Shown: positions 16,551 to 26,034, counted from the first letter of the stretch. The stretch is DNA of 64,000 nucleotides from a candidate division WOR-3 bacterium (GCA_039804165.1 JBDRZZ010000010.1:1-64000); one strand, 5' to 3'. A program made the numbers and translations. The notes: generated by a model not told the origin, from the sequence alone.

Positions 16551-17579
16551 TTATTTATAATTTTTTGGAAGCTCTTCCACAATCTCTTTCAATTCCTGGG
16601 CTTCCCCTTTTGGTATAATTAATGTGGCATCTTTTGTGCGAACAACAATCATTCTTGAAAGGTTCTTTGCCACAATTATTCCATCTTCTGAATAAAATAT
16701 ATTATCATTACAGTTTATCGCAATAACCTCCCCTTTTTTAATATTCCCATTCTCATCTGGAATTTGAGTTCTCTCAAGAGAAGCCCAACTTCCAACATCA
16801 TCCCAACCAAAATGAGACTCCACCACCACTACTTTCTTACTTCTCTCAAGAACACCATAATCTATAGAAATTGGAACCCCCTTTTCATAAAGAATCTTTA
16901 TATTTCTTTGAGTAGGATTTTTCTCAATTTCTTCTATATACTTAGAAATCTCTGGACGGTGCTCCTTTATTTCCTCAAGAATTGTCTTAGCTTGCCACAA
17001 AAAAATCCCACTATTCCAAAGAAATTTCTTACTTTTTACATAATCATTTGCCGTTTTTATCTTTGGCTTCTCTGTAAACCTTTCCGCTCTCATTACAGAA
17101 CTCTCTAACTTTTGTCCTTTTTCTATATACCCATAACCTGTCTCCACCCTAGTAGGGACAATCCCATAAGTCACAAGGTAACCTAAATCAGCCCATTTTA
17201 TTCCTTTTTTAATCGTATCTATGAACTTTTCGGAATCTGGAATCCAATGATCAGAGGGTAAAACGAGCATCAAGGCTCCTTTGTCTTCCTTTAGAAGTTT
17301 GGCTGCAGAATAAGCAATTGCGTAAAGAGTATTCATCCCTTTAGGTTCAACAAAAATGCTTTCCTTTTCAAAACCACATTCCATAATTTGCTTTTTTAGC
17401 TCTGGAGTTGTAATAACTTTGATCCTTTCTGGGGGGGTAAGAGATTTTACTCTTTCTTTTGTATGGACTATAAGAGGCCTATCTCCAACGATAGAAAGAA
17501 ATTGCTTTGGTTTTTTTTCTGTTGAAACAGGCCAAAATCTTGTTCCTCTACCTCCGGCCATTATCACAGTATAAATCAT
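16551..17579 (-). CDS. manC: mannose-1-phosphate guanylyltransferase
   Basis: The 342-residue enzyme makes GDP-mannose from mannose-1-phosphate and GTP. It shows the nucleotidyltransferase signature VIMAGGRGTRFWP with K24PKQF just after it, LPSDHW, GYGYIEKG, FTEKPK, LWNSGIFLW and FGWDDVGSW. It has only the guanylyltransferase part, without the C-terminal isomerase domain of bifunctional ManC/AlgA proteins. GDP-mannose would feed surface glycan or lipopolysaccharide synthesis. The start overlaps the DUF3108 gene's stop (ATGA). Confidence 0.93.
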   Translation of the reverse strand: MIYTVIMAGGRGTRFWPVSTEKKPKQFLSIVGDRPLIVHTKERVKSLTPPERIKVITTPELKKQIMECGFEKESIFVEPKGMNTLYAIAYSAAKLLKEDKGALMLVLPSDHWIPDSEKFIDTIKKGIKWADLGYLVTYGIVPTRVETGYGYIEKGQKLESSVMRAERFTEKPKIKTANDYVKSKKFLWNSGIFLWQAKTILEEIKEHRPEISKYIEEIEKNPTQRNIKILYEKGVPISIDYGVLERSKKVVVVESHFGWDDVGSWASLERTQIPDENGNIKKGEVIAINCNDNIFYSEDGIIVAKNLSRMIVVRTKDATLIIPKGEAQELKEIVEELPKNYK

Positions 17580-18262
17580 TTCGTTTCCTCTAAACTCATA
17601 CTTTCTAATTCAAATCTAATTCTTCCAAATTTAAGTTTACTCTCTATCTTAACAGGAATGTGTTCAGGATCTACAGTAACCCAGATTTTTATTGGTTCCT
17701 CTGAACCGAAGATTTTATCTTCCTTCACCTGTGGTGTTAGCAAGAGAGTTCTAAATTTACCCATTGGAACTACTGTCCATTGCAATTCTGAAACAGGAAC
17801 AATCATCTCCTCATTTTTTCCAGATGAATGAAAAGGAACTTTTAAAGTATCTCCTGGGGAAAAAGTTAAGGTTCGGATCCAATAAAGAGCTGCGAAAATA
17901 TCTTTTGCTCCCGGAATCTTTTCGAATCTTCTTCCATCAGTGTAAAAAACCGAATCTTCTCTAAATCTCAAGGTAAGATTATTTTTATATTTTCCTTCAG
18001 AAATATTTTTTGTATAAGAAATCGTTGAAAAAGTAGATGTATCTACAACTGACTTATAATAATCGTCTATTCGATAAATTATAGAAAAGGCAGGATCAGT
18101 TCTCTGAACGCTTTCAATCACATAAGAAGGAGTCCCTTCAAACTCCTCCTCTTTTATTTCCATAAAAGAATATCCAGCTCTAATAGGTCCAAAATAAGCT
18201 CCGTAATTTAGCCTTTCTCCAATAGAATAAGTTAAATAAATGGAAAAGAAATAAATAATCAT
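17576..18262 (-). CDS. exported DUF3108-like protein
   Basis: The 228-residue protein starts at the ATG at 18262, 2 bases after the phoU-like stop; the longer frame to 18328 would overlap that gene. The N-terminus (MIIYFFSIYLTYSIGE) is a signal peptide. The rest resembles DUF3108: LNYGAYFGPIRAGYSF, then beta-strands with SFSTISYTKN, a DIFAALYWIRTL helix and a late WVTVDPEHIPVKIE. The family is periplasmic with no defined biochemical role. Its place between phosphate-transport and GDP-mannose genes suggests an envelope function. Confidence 0.78.
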   Translation of the reverse strand: MIIYFFSIYLTYSIGERLNYGAYFGPIRAGYSFMEIKEEEFEGTPSYVIESVQRTDPAFSIIYRIDDYYKSVVDTSTFSTISYTKNISEGKYKNNLTLRFREDSVFYTDGRRFEKIPGAKDIFAALYWIRTLTFSPGDTLKVPFHSSGKNEEMIVPVSELQWTVVPMGKFRTLLLTPQVKEDKIFGSEEPIKIWVTVDPEHIPVKIESKLKFGRIRFELESMSLEETK

Positions 18263-18264
18263 TT

Positions 18265-18927
18265 TTAAACTTCTTCCTCTAAAGGTCGATAACCCAAACG
18301 ATAAAAAGGATTCACAACACTGGAACAAACATTTCTTATATGGGAAGATACTCTCTTAAGATGTCTAACTAAAAGTGCATATATTATCCCTTCTTTTGCA
18401 GTTAAAGAAGAATCTTCTATCAACTCTTCCAAAAGAACCTGACACCCTTTTACAACTTCAGAAAGTTCCTCTGTTATTTTTCTCCCTTTAATTTCATCCT
18501 GCTCTTTATAAACTTTCATTGTTTCTTTAAAGTAAAGTTGAACCTTCTTCTCTAATTCTTTTATTCTATCTATGTATTTACCTTTTAAAGGTTCTGGATA
18601 CATATGAGAAACTTCAACAAAATTCTTTGAATAATCTCCAATTCTCTCTATGTCAATCACTATAGTTACAAGAATTAAAGAAGGAGTAATGTCCTGGCTC
18701 GGGTTAATCGAAAGATGTTCAAGAATCTTTTTCCTAACATTTATTTCAAGCTCATTCAGTTTTTTATCAACTTCATATATATCCTTTTTCTCTTTCCCCT
18801 TCTCAATCACCATTCTCATTGAATAGTGAAACATATTATAAGCAATCTCCATCATCTCCTCTACCATTTCCTCGGCTTCTTCTATTAAACCTTTTCCCTT
18901 AAAGAATCTACTAATCCAATTTAACAT
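18265..18927 (-). CDS. PhoU-like domain protein
   Basis: The 220-residue all-helical protein has repeated PhoU-type bundles: EEMVEEMMEIAYNMFHYSM at the N-terminus, and DIERIGDYSKNFVEV with the acidic metal-binding pattern in the middle. PhoU proteins modulate phosphate uptake. Here the gene follows the Na/Pi cotransporter gene by a single base, and in related loci a PhoU domain is fused to that transporter's C-terminus, so it most likely gates it. Only the first helices of the second bundle are clear. Confidence 0.85.
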   Translation of the reverse strand: MLNWISRFFKGKGLIEEAEEMVEEMMEIAYNMFHYSMRMVIEKGKEKKDIYEVDKKLNELEINVRKKILEHLSINPSQDITPSLILVTIVIDIERIGDYSKNFVEVSHMYPEPLKGKYIDRIKELEKKVQLYFKETMKVYKEQDEIKGRKITEELSEVVKGCQVLLEELIEDSSLTAKEGIIYALLVRHLKRVSSHIRNVCSSVVNPFYRLGYRPLEEEV

Positions 18928-18928
18928 C

Positions 18929-20026
18929 TTACCTCCCTAAAAGTATTCCAATCATAGGGATAATTATAAATATAACAATTATATAAACAAATGCAAGTAA
19001 TCTTCTCCTACCTGATAATGCTCCTATCTTTTTTGCAATAGTTAACGGGACTCTCCTTAAAGGATACCAAACCAAAATCCCAAAGAAATTAAAAAGAGAA
19101 TGAGAAAAAGCTATTGCAACCCCATTAGAATTACCTGTGGCAAGAGCTGCTAAAATTGCAGTTACTGTTGTCCCAAGATTTGCTCCAAGAGTATAGGGAT
19201 AAGCTTTCTCTATCGTTATGATCTGTGTTCCTACAAGAGAAACCACCAAAGATGTTGTAATTGAACTCGATTGAATAAAAGCTGTAAGACAAAGTCCCAA
19301 AACCCATGCGGAAAAGTCATTCCTAAAAAGGTATTGGTCAATGAGAATTTCAAACCTCTCTGCAGAAGCTTTCCTTAAAATACTAACAAAAGACGTTATT
19401 GCAAGGATGATTACTCCTAAAGAGATAATAGCCAAAAAAATGCAATGAGTTCCAAATAAAATCATTATTCTTTCCACAATAGGAGCAACCACTAATTTTA
19501 ACGGTGAAGTAAAACAAACTGTTTCTTTCCCTATAAAAAAATGAGTAAGCAATATTGAGACCCGCTCAACCGGATGGAAAAATAACTCTATTGGTAAAAA
19601 AATAATCACCGAGAGAATGTTGAAAATATCATGAACAATTGCTGCGGGGAAAGCTTTTGAAAACTCTCTTTCTATAGAAAAATGTCCAAAAGAAGCAATT
19701 GCACAAGTAATTGTCGTCCCTATATTCGCTCCCATTATAATTGGAATGGCGTTCCGAATCGTCAAAGTTCCCGCAGAGACAAAGCCAACTGTAATGGAAG
19801 TTGTAACAGAACTGGATTGAATTATTGCTGTTGAGAGAAGTCCGATAAAAAGACCTGTGAAAGGATTCGTTGTTGCCGTTATTAATTTCCTTGCAAAATC
19901 ACTTCCAAAAGCTTTAAGAGAAGAGGTCAAAAGTTCCACTCCTAAAAAGAATAAATAAAGAAAAAAAATAGAAAAAATTAAATGAAAAAGAACCTTATAT
20001 TTCGACTTGTAAACTTTGTGTAACAA
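18929..20026 (-). CDS. Na+/phosphate cotransporter, PiT-unrelated NptA/SLC34 type
   Basis: The 365-residue membrane protein has the two inverted Na_Pi_cotrans repeats. Each carries a QSSS motif (LLSTAIIQSSSVTTSI and AFIQSSSITTSLVV) followed by a GAN(I/L)GTT motif. It would import phosphate with sodium. The start is TTG at 20026 with GGAGAGGAG upstream; no ATG gives a better N-terminus. It heads an operon of six genes plus probably four tRNAs. The PhoU-like partner is encoded directly behind it rather than fused. Confidence 0.9.
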   Translation of the reverse strand: MLHKVYKSKYKVLFHLIFSIFFLYLFFLGVELLTSSLKAFGSDFARKLITATTNPFTGLFIGLLSTAIIQSSSVTTSITVGFVSAGTLTIRNAIPIIMGANIGTTITCAIASFGHFSIEREFSKAFPAAIVHDIFNILSVIIFLPIELFFHPVERVSILLTHFFIGKETVCFTSPLKLVVAPIVERIMILFGTHCIFLAIISLGVIILAITSFVSILRKASAERFEILIDQYLFRNDFSAWVLGLCLTAFIQSSSITTSLVVSLVGTQIITIEKAYPYTLGANLGTTVTAILAALATGNSNGVAIAFSHSLFNFFGILVWYPLRRVPLTIAKKIGALSGRRRLLAFVYIIVIFIIIPMIGILLGR

Positions 20027-20069
20027 TTAGTAACTCCTCTCCTTAATTTTCCATTAAGCTTTCATTACA

Positions 20070-20097
20070 AAAATATAAAATTTACTCATTTTGTCAA
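20070..20097 (-). promoter_or_regulatory. promoter of the Na/Pi transporter operon
   Basis: On the minus strand TTGACA (20097-20092) and TATTTT (20075-20070) are 16 bases apart, about 45 bases before the TTG start. This is the only clear promoter seen for the run of genes down to the tRNA cluster. Confidence 0.6.
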
Positions 20098-20193
20098 TTC
20101 AAAAATTACACTTGCGAAATTCATTATCTTTATTAAAATTGTCTGACTTCCTTCTTAGAGAAAAAATATATATAAATTTAGTAGGAGGAATTT

Positions 20194-21582
20194 ATGCCAA
20201 AGAAAAAAAGGATTATAAGCCCAATTTCAATCCTACTTAAACCTGAAATAAAGGACTTGATCAAGGAAGAAGACTGGAATACCTTGAAAGAAGTTTTGCC
20301 AGAGTGGGAACCAGTAGATATAGCAGAGTTAATAAGAGAGCTTGAAGATAAAGAAAGATTAATTCTATTCCGGTTACTTCCTCCAAAATTACAATCTGAA
20401 GTTTTTGCTGAATTTGATTCTAAGATGCAAAAGTATATTCTAAAAAATTTAACAAATGAGTATATCAAATCAATTATCACAGGATTAGACCCTGATGATA
20501 GGACCCGCCTATTTGAAGAACTTCCACCAGAAGTTACAAGAAAACTCCTTAATTTACTATCTCCTGAAGACAGAAAGGAATCCCTACAACTTCTCGGTTA
20601 TCCAGAAGACAGCGTTGGAAGATTGATGACGCCTGATTATATAGCAGTTAAGCCCAGTTGGAGCATTAAAGAAGCTATCCAACATATTAGAAATAAAGGA
20701 AAGGATGCAGAAACAATAAATATGATATATGTTGTGGACGACGAATGGCACCTCATCGATGATATTCCAATTCGCAGATTAATCCTATCAAAATCTAACC
20801 AGAGTATTGAGTCTATTATGGATTATCATTTCGTTTCCATAAATGCAATGGTTGACCAAGAAGAAGCAATAAAACTAATTCAAAAATACAATCTTTATTC
20901 TCTCCCTGTAACAGATTCAAAAGGACATCTCCTCGGAATTGTAACGCACGATGATATAATAGACGTCCTTAGAGAAGAGGAAACAGAGGACTTCACAAAA
21001 CTCTCCGCAATTGAAGCAAAATCAATCGGAATGGAATTCATAACAAGAATAAAAGAAGTTCCTCTGGCAAAAATGTTTAAGGTAAGAATTGTATGGCTTC
21101 TTGCTCTTTTAATTATGGATCTTATTGTTGGAGGGATTATTAAAGGATTTGAAGGAATGATTGCAAAATACGTCGTTCTTGTAACCTTCCTTCCCGTTCT
21201 CATAGATACAGCAGGAAATGCAGGCTCTCAATCGGCAACTTTGGTTATAAGAGCGTTGGCTCTTGGAACTGTAAAGATAAAAGATTGGATATATTTACTT
21301 GGTAGAGAATTACTTATAGCTGGAGCCTTAGGTGTTGCTATGGGGTTTGGCATATCTATAATGGGTTTTTTAAGAGGGGGCGGAGGGACAATCGTTAAAG
21401 TTATTGTTTTAGCAATGATTACAAATGTCGTGGTTGGAAGTCTTATAGGGGTTTCTCTCCCATTTATTTTCACGAAATTTAGAAAAGACCCTGCGACAGC
21501 AAGCACTCCTCTTATCACCACTCTCGCAGACATATTTGGAACCGGGATCTATCTTGGAATTGCCCATTTAATATTAGGTTGA
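20194..21582 (+). CDS. mgtE: magnesium transporter MgtE
   Basis: The 462-residue Mg2+ channel has an N-terminal superhelical domain (about 10-130: EWEPVDIAELIRELE, LFEELPPEVTRKLLNLL), a CBS pair (about 135-260: GRLMTPDYIAVKP, LPVTDSKGHLLGIVT) and a five-helix membrane domain (about 285-460) with the pore signature TFLPVLIDTAGNAGSQSAT. Cytosolic Mg2+ binding to the N and CBS domains closes the channel in characterised members. GGAGG precedes the ATG. The 3' end overlaps the convergent glycosyltransferase gene by 9 bases. I saw no Mg2+ riboswitch upstream. Confidence 0.95.
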   Translation: MPKKKRIISPISILLKPEIKDLIKEEDWNTLKEVLPEWEPVDIAELIRELEDKERLILFRLLPPKLQSEVFAEFDSKMQKYILKNLTNEYIKSIITGLDPDDRTRLFEELPPEVTRKLLNLLSPEDRKESLQLLGYPEDSVGRLMTPDYIAVKPSWSIKEAIQHIRNKGKDAETINMIYVVDDEWHLIDDIPIRRLILSKSNQSIESIMDYHFVSINAMVDQEEAIKLIQKYNLYSLPVTDSKGHLLGIVTHDDIIDVLREEETEDFTKLSAIEAKSIGMEFITRIKEVPLAKMFKVRIVWLLALLIMDLIVGGIIKGFEGMIAKYVVLVTFLPVLIDTAGNAGSQSATLVIRALALGTVKIKDWIYLLGRELLIAGALGVAMGFGISIMGFLRGGGGTIVKVIVLAMITNVVVGSLIGVSLPFIFTKFRKDPATASTPLITTLADIFGTGIYLGIAHLILG

Positions 21583-22707
21583 TAAAATTCTATAAATTCT
21601 TCCCTTCCAAGTAACAGCTTTATTCAACAAAGTAAGTCTCATAGAATTAAGAGCTATTAGTAAGGCGAATATAAGAGCAAAAGGATGCAAAAAGATGAGC
21701 CAATAGTTTATTTTAAATCTTGCGGAAAGAAAATATCTATGTAAGAGAATCAAAAAGAATTGAATGGTTGAGAAAAAGCCCAATTTAAATCTTACTATTC
21801 CCAAAACGAAAGAAAAGATAGGAAATAAATAAAGAGACAAAATAAAAGAAATAAACAAAAGAAAAGCAATAATAGAATTATTAAAAGCCCCAAAAGAATT
21901 TTTAGAAAAACCATTCCATAAATCTTTAAAATTATCATAAAATCTTAAAGAAACTTTTTCTCTTCCATCCATAAAAACAACCTTTCCTCCATTCCTCTTT
22001 ACTTCCTTAGCAAGTTCCAAATCATCCACAATCTTATCTTTAATTTTCTCATGCCCCCCGATTTTTCTATAAAATTTAGAATTAATCAGCATAAAAGGTC
22101 CAAGGGCTATAACAACATTCGGATTTTTTATAGAGTTCATAAGTCCTAAAGGAATAAAACTAAAAAATGCAAAATGAACAAGAGGTATAAATAATTTCTC
22201 AGATAATGTTCCCATCACCAAATCCGGCATTATTGACAAAAGATCAGCTTTTTCCTCTATAGCGGAATTCACAGCTAAAGAAATTGAATCTTGGGAATGG
22301 ACCGTATCAGCATCTGTAAAGAGTAACCACTCTCCCTTAGCATACTTAGACAAAAAATGGCAGGCAAAATTCTTCCCAGTCCAACCAGGAGGTAAAAAAT
22401 CATTTGTATAAATTTTCAATTGAGGATATTTTTCCTTTATTCTTTCCAATTTCATTAAAGTATCATCCAATGAATTATCATTAAAAACCATCACCTCAAA
22501 ATTGGGATAATCTTGTTCTAAAATAGAAAGCACACATTTTTCAATATTTCCACTCTCATTCCTTGCCGGAATAAGGACAGAAACAAAAGGCATTTTTTTA
22601 TTCCGCTTATTGCTTCCCTTAAAAGACTTCAGCAATCTAAGATTATTCAAAAGATTTATTAAAATAACTAATAGTAAGCCTGTTACAACAAAGTTGTAAA
22701 CTCTCAT
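21574..22707 (-). CDS. membrane glycosyltransferase, family 2
   Basis: The 377-residue protein has an N-terminal membrane segment, then a GT-A domain: VSVLIPARNESGNIEKCV, FNDNSLDDT, the DxD motif in LLFTDADT, and a late KIVDDLELAKEVKR acceptor/base region. Two or three C-terminal transmembrane segments follow. The layout resembles the HpnB/CrtQ-like group that glycosylates lipids such as hopanoids or carotenoids, but the acceptor cannot be told from sequence. The start overlaps plsY's stop (ATGA), so the pair is co-translated, consistent with a membrane-lipid role. Confidence 0.85.
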   Translation of the reverse strand: MRVYNFVVTGLLLVILINLLNNLRLLKSFKGSNKRNKKMPFVSVLIPARNESGNIEKCVLSILEQDYPNFEVMVFNDNSLDDTLMKLERIKEKYPQLKIYTNDFLPPGWTGKNFACHFLSKYAKGEWLLFTDADTVHSQDSISLAVNSAIEEKADLLSIMPDLVMGTLSEKLFIPLVHFAFFSFIPLGLMNSIKNPNVVIALGPFMLINSKFYRKIGGHEKIKDKIVDDLELAKEVKRNGGKVVFMDGREKVSLRFYDNFKDLWNGFSKNSFGAFNNSIIAFLLFISFILSLYLFPIFSFVLGIVRFKLGFFSTIQFFLILLHRYFLSARFKINYWLIFLHPFALIFALLIALNSMRLTLLNKAVTWKGRIYRILST

Positions 22708-23300
22708 CCTTTATCCCATCCCGATTTTTTCTTTACTTCCCTCATATGAGGTTCATCTATAAGTCTTTTTATCCCAAGAAAGGAAAGATAGCTTATTGTA
22801 AATATTATTTCTTTAAAAGAATTCTTAAAAAGAGGCATCCACAAAATTGGTAAACTCCCAATTCCAATACTCACAGCGAAATGAAAATATCTCCTAATAG
22901 AAAACATAATTAACATAAAAGTAAGAGAAACCACCATAGGAAGAGGAAACAAAATAAGCAAAAACCCAATTGCAGTAGCCAACCCTTTACCTCCCTTAAA
23001 GCCAAGGAATATTGGAAAATCGTGGCCTAAAACTACTCCAAAACCTCCAATCACAATTGTGGTAAATGATAAATTCAAAGACAAGCATAAAATTGCTACT
23101 ATAACTCCTTTCAATGCATCTAAGATCCCAACAATTATCCCATAAGGCTTTCCCACAGTGTGTAAAACATTTCTCGCCCCCACATTTCCTTCCCCTGCAT
23201 ATCTAATATCAATTCCCTTTACAAGTTTTCCTGTTATAAAGGCAAAAGGAACACTCCCTATCAAATAGGAACTTAAAAAAACAAAAATATTTCCTATCAT
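22704..23300 (-). CDS. plsY: glycerol-3-phosphate acyltransferase PlsY
   Basis: The 198-residue integral membrane enzyme transfers an acyl group from acyl-phosphate to glycerol-3-phosphate, the first step of phospholipid synthesis. The three conserved loops are visible: SYLIGSVPFAF, GNVGARNVLHTVG, and LGHDFPIFLGFKGGKGLAT. There is no Shine-Dalgarno; the ATG comes 9 bases after a TAATTT -10 box, suggesting a leaderless message. It is followed directly by the glycosyltransferase gene. Confidence 0.95.
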   Translation of the reverse strand: MIGNIFVFLSSYLIGSVPFAFITGKLVKGIDIRYAGEGNVGARNVLHTVGKPYGIIVGILDALKGVIVAILCLSLNLSFTTIVIGGFGVVLGHDFPIFLGFKGGKGLATAIGFLLILFPLPMVVSLTFMLIMFSIRRYFHFAVSIGIGSLPILWMPLFKNSFKEIIFTISYLSFLGIKRLIDEPHMREVKKKSGWDKG

Positions 23301-23309
23301 CTTTTGGTT

Positions 23310-23337
23310 AAATTAATAATAAATTTAATTTTGTCAA
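23310..23337 (-). promoter_or_regulatory. promoter of the plsY operon
   Basis: On the minus strand TTGACA (23337-23332) and TAATTT (23315-23310) are 16 bases apart. The start codon begins 9 bases beyond the -10 box. The -35 box lies back to back with the transketolase -35 box at 23346. Confidence 0.5.
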
Positions 23338-23345
23338 CAAGTTTC

Positions 23346-23373
23346 TTGACAAAAATACAATAATTTATATATT
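23346..23373 (+). promoter_or_regulatory. promoter of the transketolase gene
   Basis: TTGACA (23346-23351) and TATATT (23368-23373) are 16 bases apart, followed by a leader of about 50 bases with AGGAG at 23421-23425. Confidence 0.65.
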
Positions 23374-23431
23374 TTCATACAAAAACGGAAGGGTATTTAC
23401 TAAAGGGAACCAAAATAAAAAGGAGAAAAAA

Positions 23432-25360
23432 ATGAGTAATAATTTAAAAAATTGGTTTAAAGAAAGAGAAGAATACAGATTCAAGAGCAAAAAGATTTCT
23501 AAAGAAGTGCTATCAAAATTAGAAGAAATAGCTCATTTATGCAGAGGCGACATCCTGAAAATGACCACAGTTGCAGGTTCAGGACATCCTGGAGGATCAC
23601 TTTCTTCAATTGATATCTTTACAACAGTATATAGCCTTGCAGATCTAACAAAAGATGAAGTTGTAGTAAGTCACGGACACACCTCTCCCGGAGTATATGC
23701 AATTCTTGGGAGGCTTGGAATTCTTGATATAGAAGAGGTAATAACTTTCTTTAGACATATTTCAGGCCCTTACGAAGGACACGTAGAATCCCATCTTCCA
23801 GGAATAGTTTGGTCTACTGGTAACTTAGGACAAGGACTTTCTGCAGCCTGTGGATTTGCTCTTGCAAAAAAACTAAAAGGAGATTCTTCGAGGGTCTTTG
23901 CCCTTATGAGCGACGCAGAACAAGCAAAAGGACAAGTAGCTGAAGCAAGAAGATTCGCCTCCAAGTTTAAATGTAACAATATAACTGTCGTTATTGATTA
24001 TAACAATAGACAAATCTCAGGTAAAGTAGAAGATATAATGCCTATCAATATAAAAGAGGACTACCTCGCAGATGGATGGAAAGTTCTCGAAGTATGTGGC
24101 CATGATATTAGAGAATTATATGAAGCAATCCATAATGCAATAAACGATGAGTCTAAGCCTTATGCAATAATTGCAAATACTATAATGTGTAAAGGGGTTC
24201 CTTTCATAGAGGGAGATGAAAGCTATCATGGAAAAGCTCTTTCTAAAGAAGAATTGGATAAGGCCCTTAAAGTTTTAGGGATAGAAAACGATATAGAAAA
24301 ATATATTCAGAAAAGGAATTCTACAACTGCAAAACCCATAAAAAAGAACAATAATGTCTATCCCCTCCCAAAGTTGAACTTAGGAAAGCCTATAGAATAT
24401 AAAGTTGGAGAAAAAGTCGCAAATAGAGATGCTTATGGTAATGCTTTAGCAGACCTTGCAAAAATAAATGAGCCGGGGACAATTGTAGTAACAGATTGCG
24501 ATTTGGCAAGCTCTGTTAAAACAGATAAATTTGCAAAGATTCATCCTGATTATTTCATTCAGAATGGAGTTAGTGAACATAACACTGCTACAATTTCTGG
24601 GGTCCTCTCTATAAGAGGGTTCCAAACCTTTTATTCTGATTTTGGAGTTTTCTCTTTTGATGAAACCTATAATCAACATAGATTAAATGCAATAAACAAT
24701 ACAAAACTCAGGATTGTGTCCACTCATAATGGTCTTAATGTTGGAGAGGATGGAAAAACTCATCAATGCATAGATTATATTGGGTTAATAAAAAATATTC
24801 CCGGATTCTCAATCATTATTCCCGCAGATGCGAACCAGACTGACAGGGTAATTCGGTATATAACAAAAATGGAAACTAATGTTGCAGTTGTTGTAGGAAG
24901 AGAAAAAAGCCCTATAATAGAAGATGAAAATGGAAAAGCTTTTTTTGGGGGGGACTATCAATTTGAATATGGTAAAATTGATAGAGTAAGAGAAGGAAAA
25001 GACGGAATAATTCTTTCTTATGGATACACATTATTTCTTGCTCTACAAGCGAGAAAAATACTTCAAGAAAAAGGCTTTGAACTCGCAATCTGGAACGTTT
25101 CTTGTCCACTTGCAATTAGAAAAGAAGATGTTAAAAAAATTACTGAGTACAAAAATGTTTTCACTTATGAAGAACACTTAATAAATAGTGGGTTAGGTTG
25201 TATTTTGGGAAACCTTATGGCAAAAAGTGGAACTTCTGTTAACTTCCATAGCTATGGAGTTTTAGACTTCTCTCCTTCTGGAAGTGCAGAAGACCTATTC
25301 AAAGCCTTAGAATTATCTCCAGAAGCAATTGCAGAGAAAATCGAAAAAGCGTTAAAATGA
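23432..25360 (+). CDS. tkt: transketolase
   Basis: The 642-residue thiamine-diphosphate enzyme interconverts sugar phosphates of the pentose phosphate pathway. The N-terminal TPP domain has SGHPGGSLS, STGNLGQGLSAACGFA and the SDAEQAKGQVAE to DYNNRQISG TPP/Mg region. The pyrimidine domain follows (NGVSEHNTATISG and FSFDETYNQHRLNAI), then a C-terminal domain (NSGLGCILGNLMAKSG). It is a single chain, unlike the split N/C transketolases common in some anaerobes. Catalytic residue numbering and substrate specificity were not checked. AGGAG supports the ATG. Confidence 0.9.
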   Translation: MSNNLKNWFKEREEYRFKSKKISKEVLSKLEEIAHLCRGDILKMTTVAGSGHPGGSLSSIDIFTTVYSLADLTKDEVVVSHGHTSPGVYAILGRLGILDIEEVITFFRHISGPYEGHVESHLPGIVWSTGNLGQGLSAACGFALAKKLKGDSSRVFALMSDAEQAKGQVAEARRFASKFKCNNITVVIDYNNRQISGKVEDIMPINIKEDYLADGWKVLEVCGHDIRELYEAIHNAINDESKPYAIIANTIMCKGVPFIEGDESYHGKALSKEELDKALKVLGIENDIEKYIQKRNSTTAKPIKKNNNVYPLPKLNLGKPIEYKVGEKVANRDAYGNALADLAKINEPGTIVVTDCDLASSVKTDKFAKIHPDYFIQNGVSEHNTATISGVLSIRGFQTFYSDFGVFSFDETYNQHRLNAINNTKLRIVSTHNGLNVGEDGKTHQCIDYIGLIKNIPGFSIIIPADANQTDRVIRYITKMETNVAVVVGREKSPIIEDENGKAFFGGDYQFEYGKIDRVREGKDGIILSYGYTLFLALQARKILQEKGFELAIWNVSCPLAIRKEDVKKITEYKNVFTYEEHLINSGLGCILGNLMAKSGTSVNFHSYGVLDFSPSGSAEDLFKALELSPEAIAEKIEKALK

Positions 25361-25373
25361 ATTATTCCCCCTC

Positions 25374-25401
25374 TTGACTTTTTATCTTTTCCTTTTATAC
25401 T
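25374..25401 (+). promoter_or_regulatory. promoter of the LPP20-like lipoprotein gene
   Basis: TTGACT (25374-25379) and TATACT (25396-25401) are 16 bases apart. AAGGAGG at 25407-25413 begins about where transcription would start, giving a very short leader before the ATG at 25419. Confidence 0.65.
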
Positions 25402-25418
25402 TTCCTAAGGAGGCATAA

Positions 25419-26003
25419 ATGAGAAATTTATTAATAACACTTTTAATTATCTCGATATTAGGCTGTGCTTCTAAGGGAGAAACGAAATTAGGAGAAATAG
25501 AAATTCCAAGTTGGTATCTAACTACAGAAAGTGATCCAAATTATATATTAGGAAAGGCTACAGCTACTTCAGAAGATTTGCAACTCGCAATAGATAAAGC
25601 AAAACATGATGCAAGACTTGATATAGCAGAAAACCTTGAATCTCACATTATGGGTTTGATTAAGAAATTTGACGAAGAAGTTGGAAAAACGGAAGATGCA
25701 GAATTATTATCTCAGTTCACTAAAGTTTCGAAAAATGTCGTTGATCAGACCCTTATAGGGACAAAAGAACGCAAAGTAAAAATTGCGAAAGAAGGAACCG
25801 GTTATAGAGCCTTCGTCTTAATGGAACTTCCAATAGGAAAAGCGAAAGAGGAACTTCTGAAGCAACTATATTCAAGCGAAAATACCAATTTATATACTCG
25901 TTTTAGAGCTTCTCAGTCATTCCAAGAACTAAAAGAAGAAATTGAAAAACTCAGAGAATATAAAAAAGAAGAGGAAGAAGGCTTAAAGGAGCTAAATAAA
26001 TAA
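25419..26003 (+). CDS. LPP20-family lipoprotein
   Basis: The 194-residue protein has a lipobox (ISILGC, lipidated C16) and an LPP20-like core (about 25-150): EIPSWYLTTESDPNYILGKA, then a helix with AIDKAKHDARLDIAENLES and a QTLIGTKERKVKIAKEG strand. The C-terminus is a charged helix ending in a Glu/Lys-rich stretch. LPP20 proteins sit in the outer membrane or periplasm with unclear function. It is a single-gene unit with its own promoter and a strong hairpin terminator downstream. Confidence 0.82.
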   Translation: MRNLLITLLIISILGCASKGETKLGEIEIPSWYLTTESDPNYILGKATATSEDLQLAIDKAKHDARLDIAENLESHIMGLIKKFDEEVGKTEDAELLSQFTKVSKNVVDQTLIGTKERKVKIAKEGTGYRAFVLMELPIGKAKEELLKQLYSSENTNLYTRFRASQSFQELKEEIEKLREYKKEEEEGLKELNK

Positions 26004-26034
26004 CCAAAATATTTTTTTACCTCCTTAAATTTAC

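Noticed and set aside
18263-18328. N-terminal extension of the DUF3108-like gene
   Set aside because: It overlaps the phoU-like gene and would bury the signal peptide; the ATG at 18262 is better.
20027-20193. Magnesium riboswitch upstream of mgtE
   Set aside because: The divergent gap is only 167 bases and shows no M-box-like conserved stems; only promoter-like boxes are visible.
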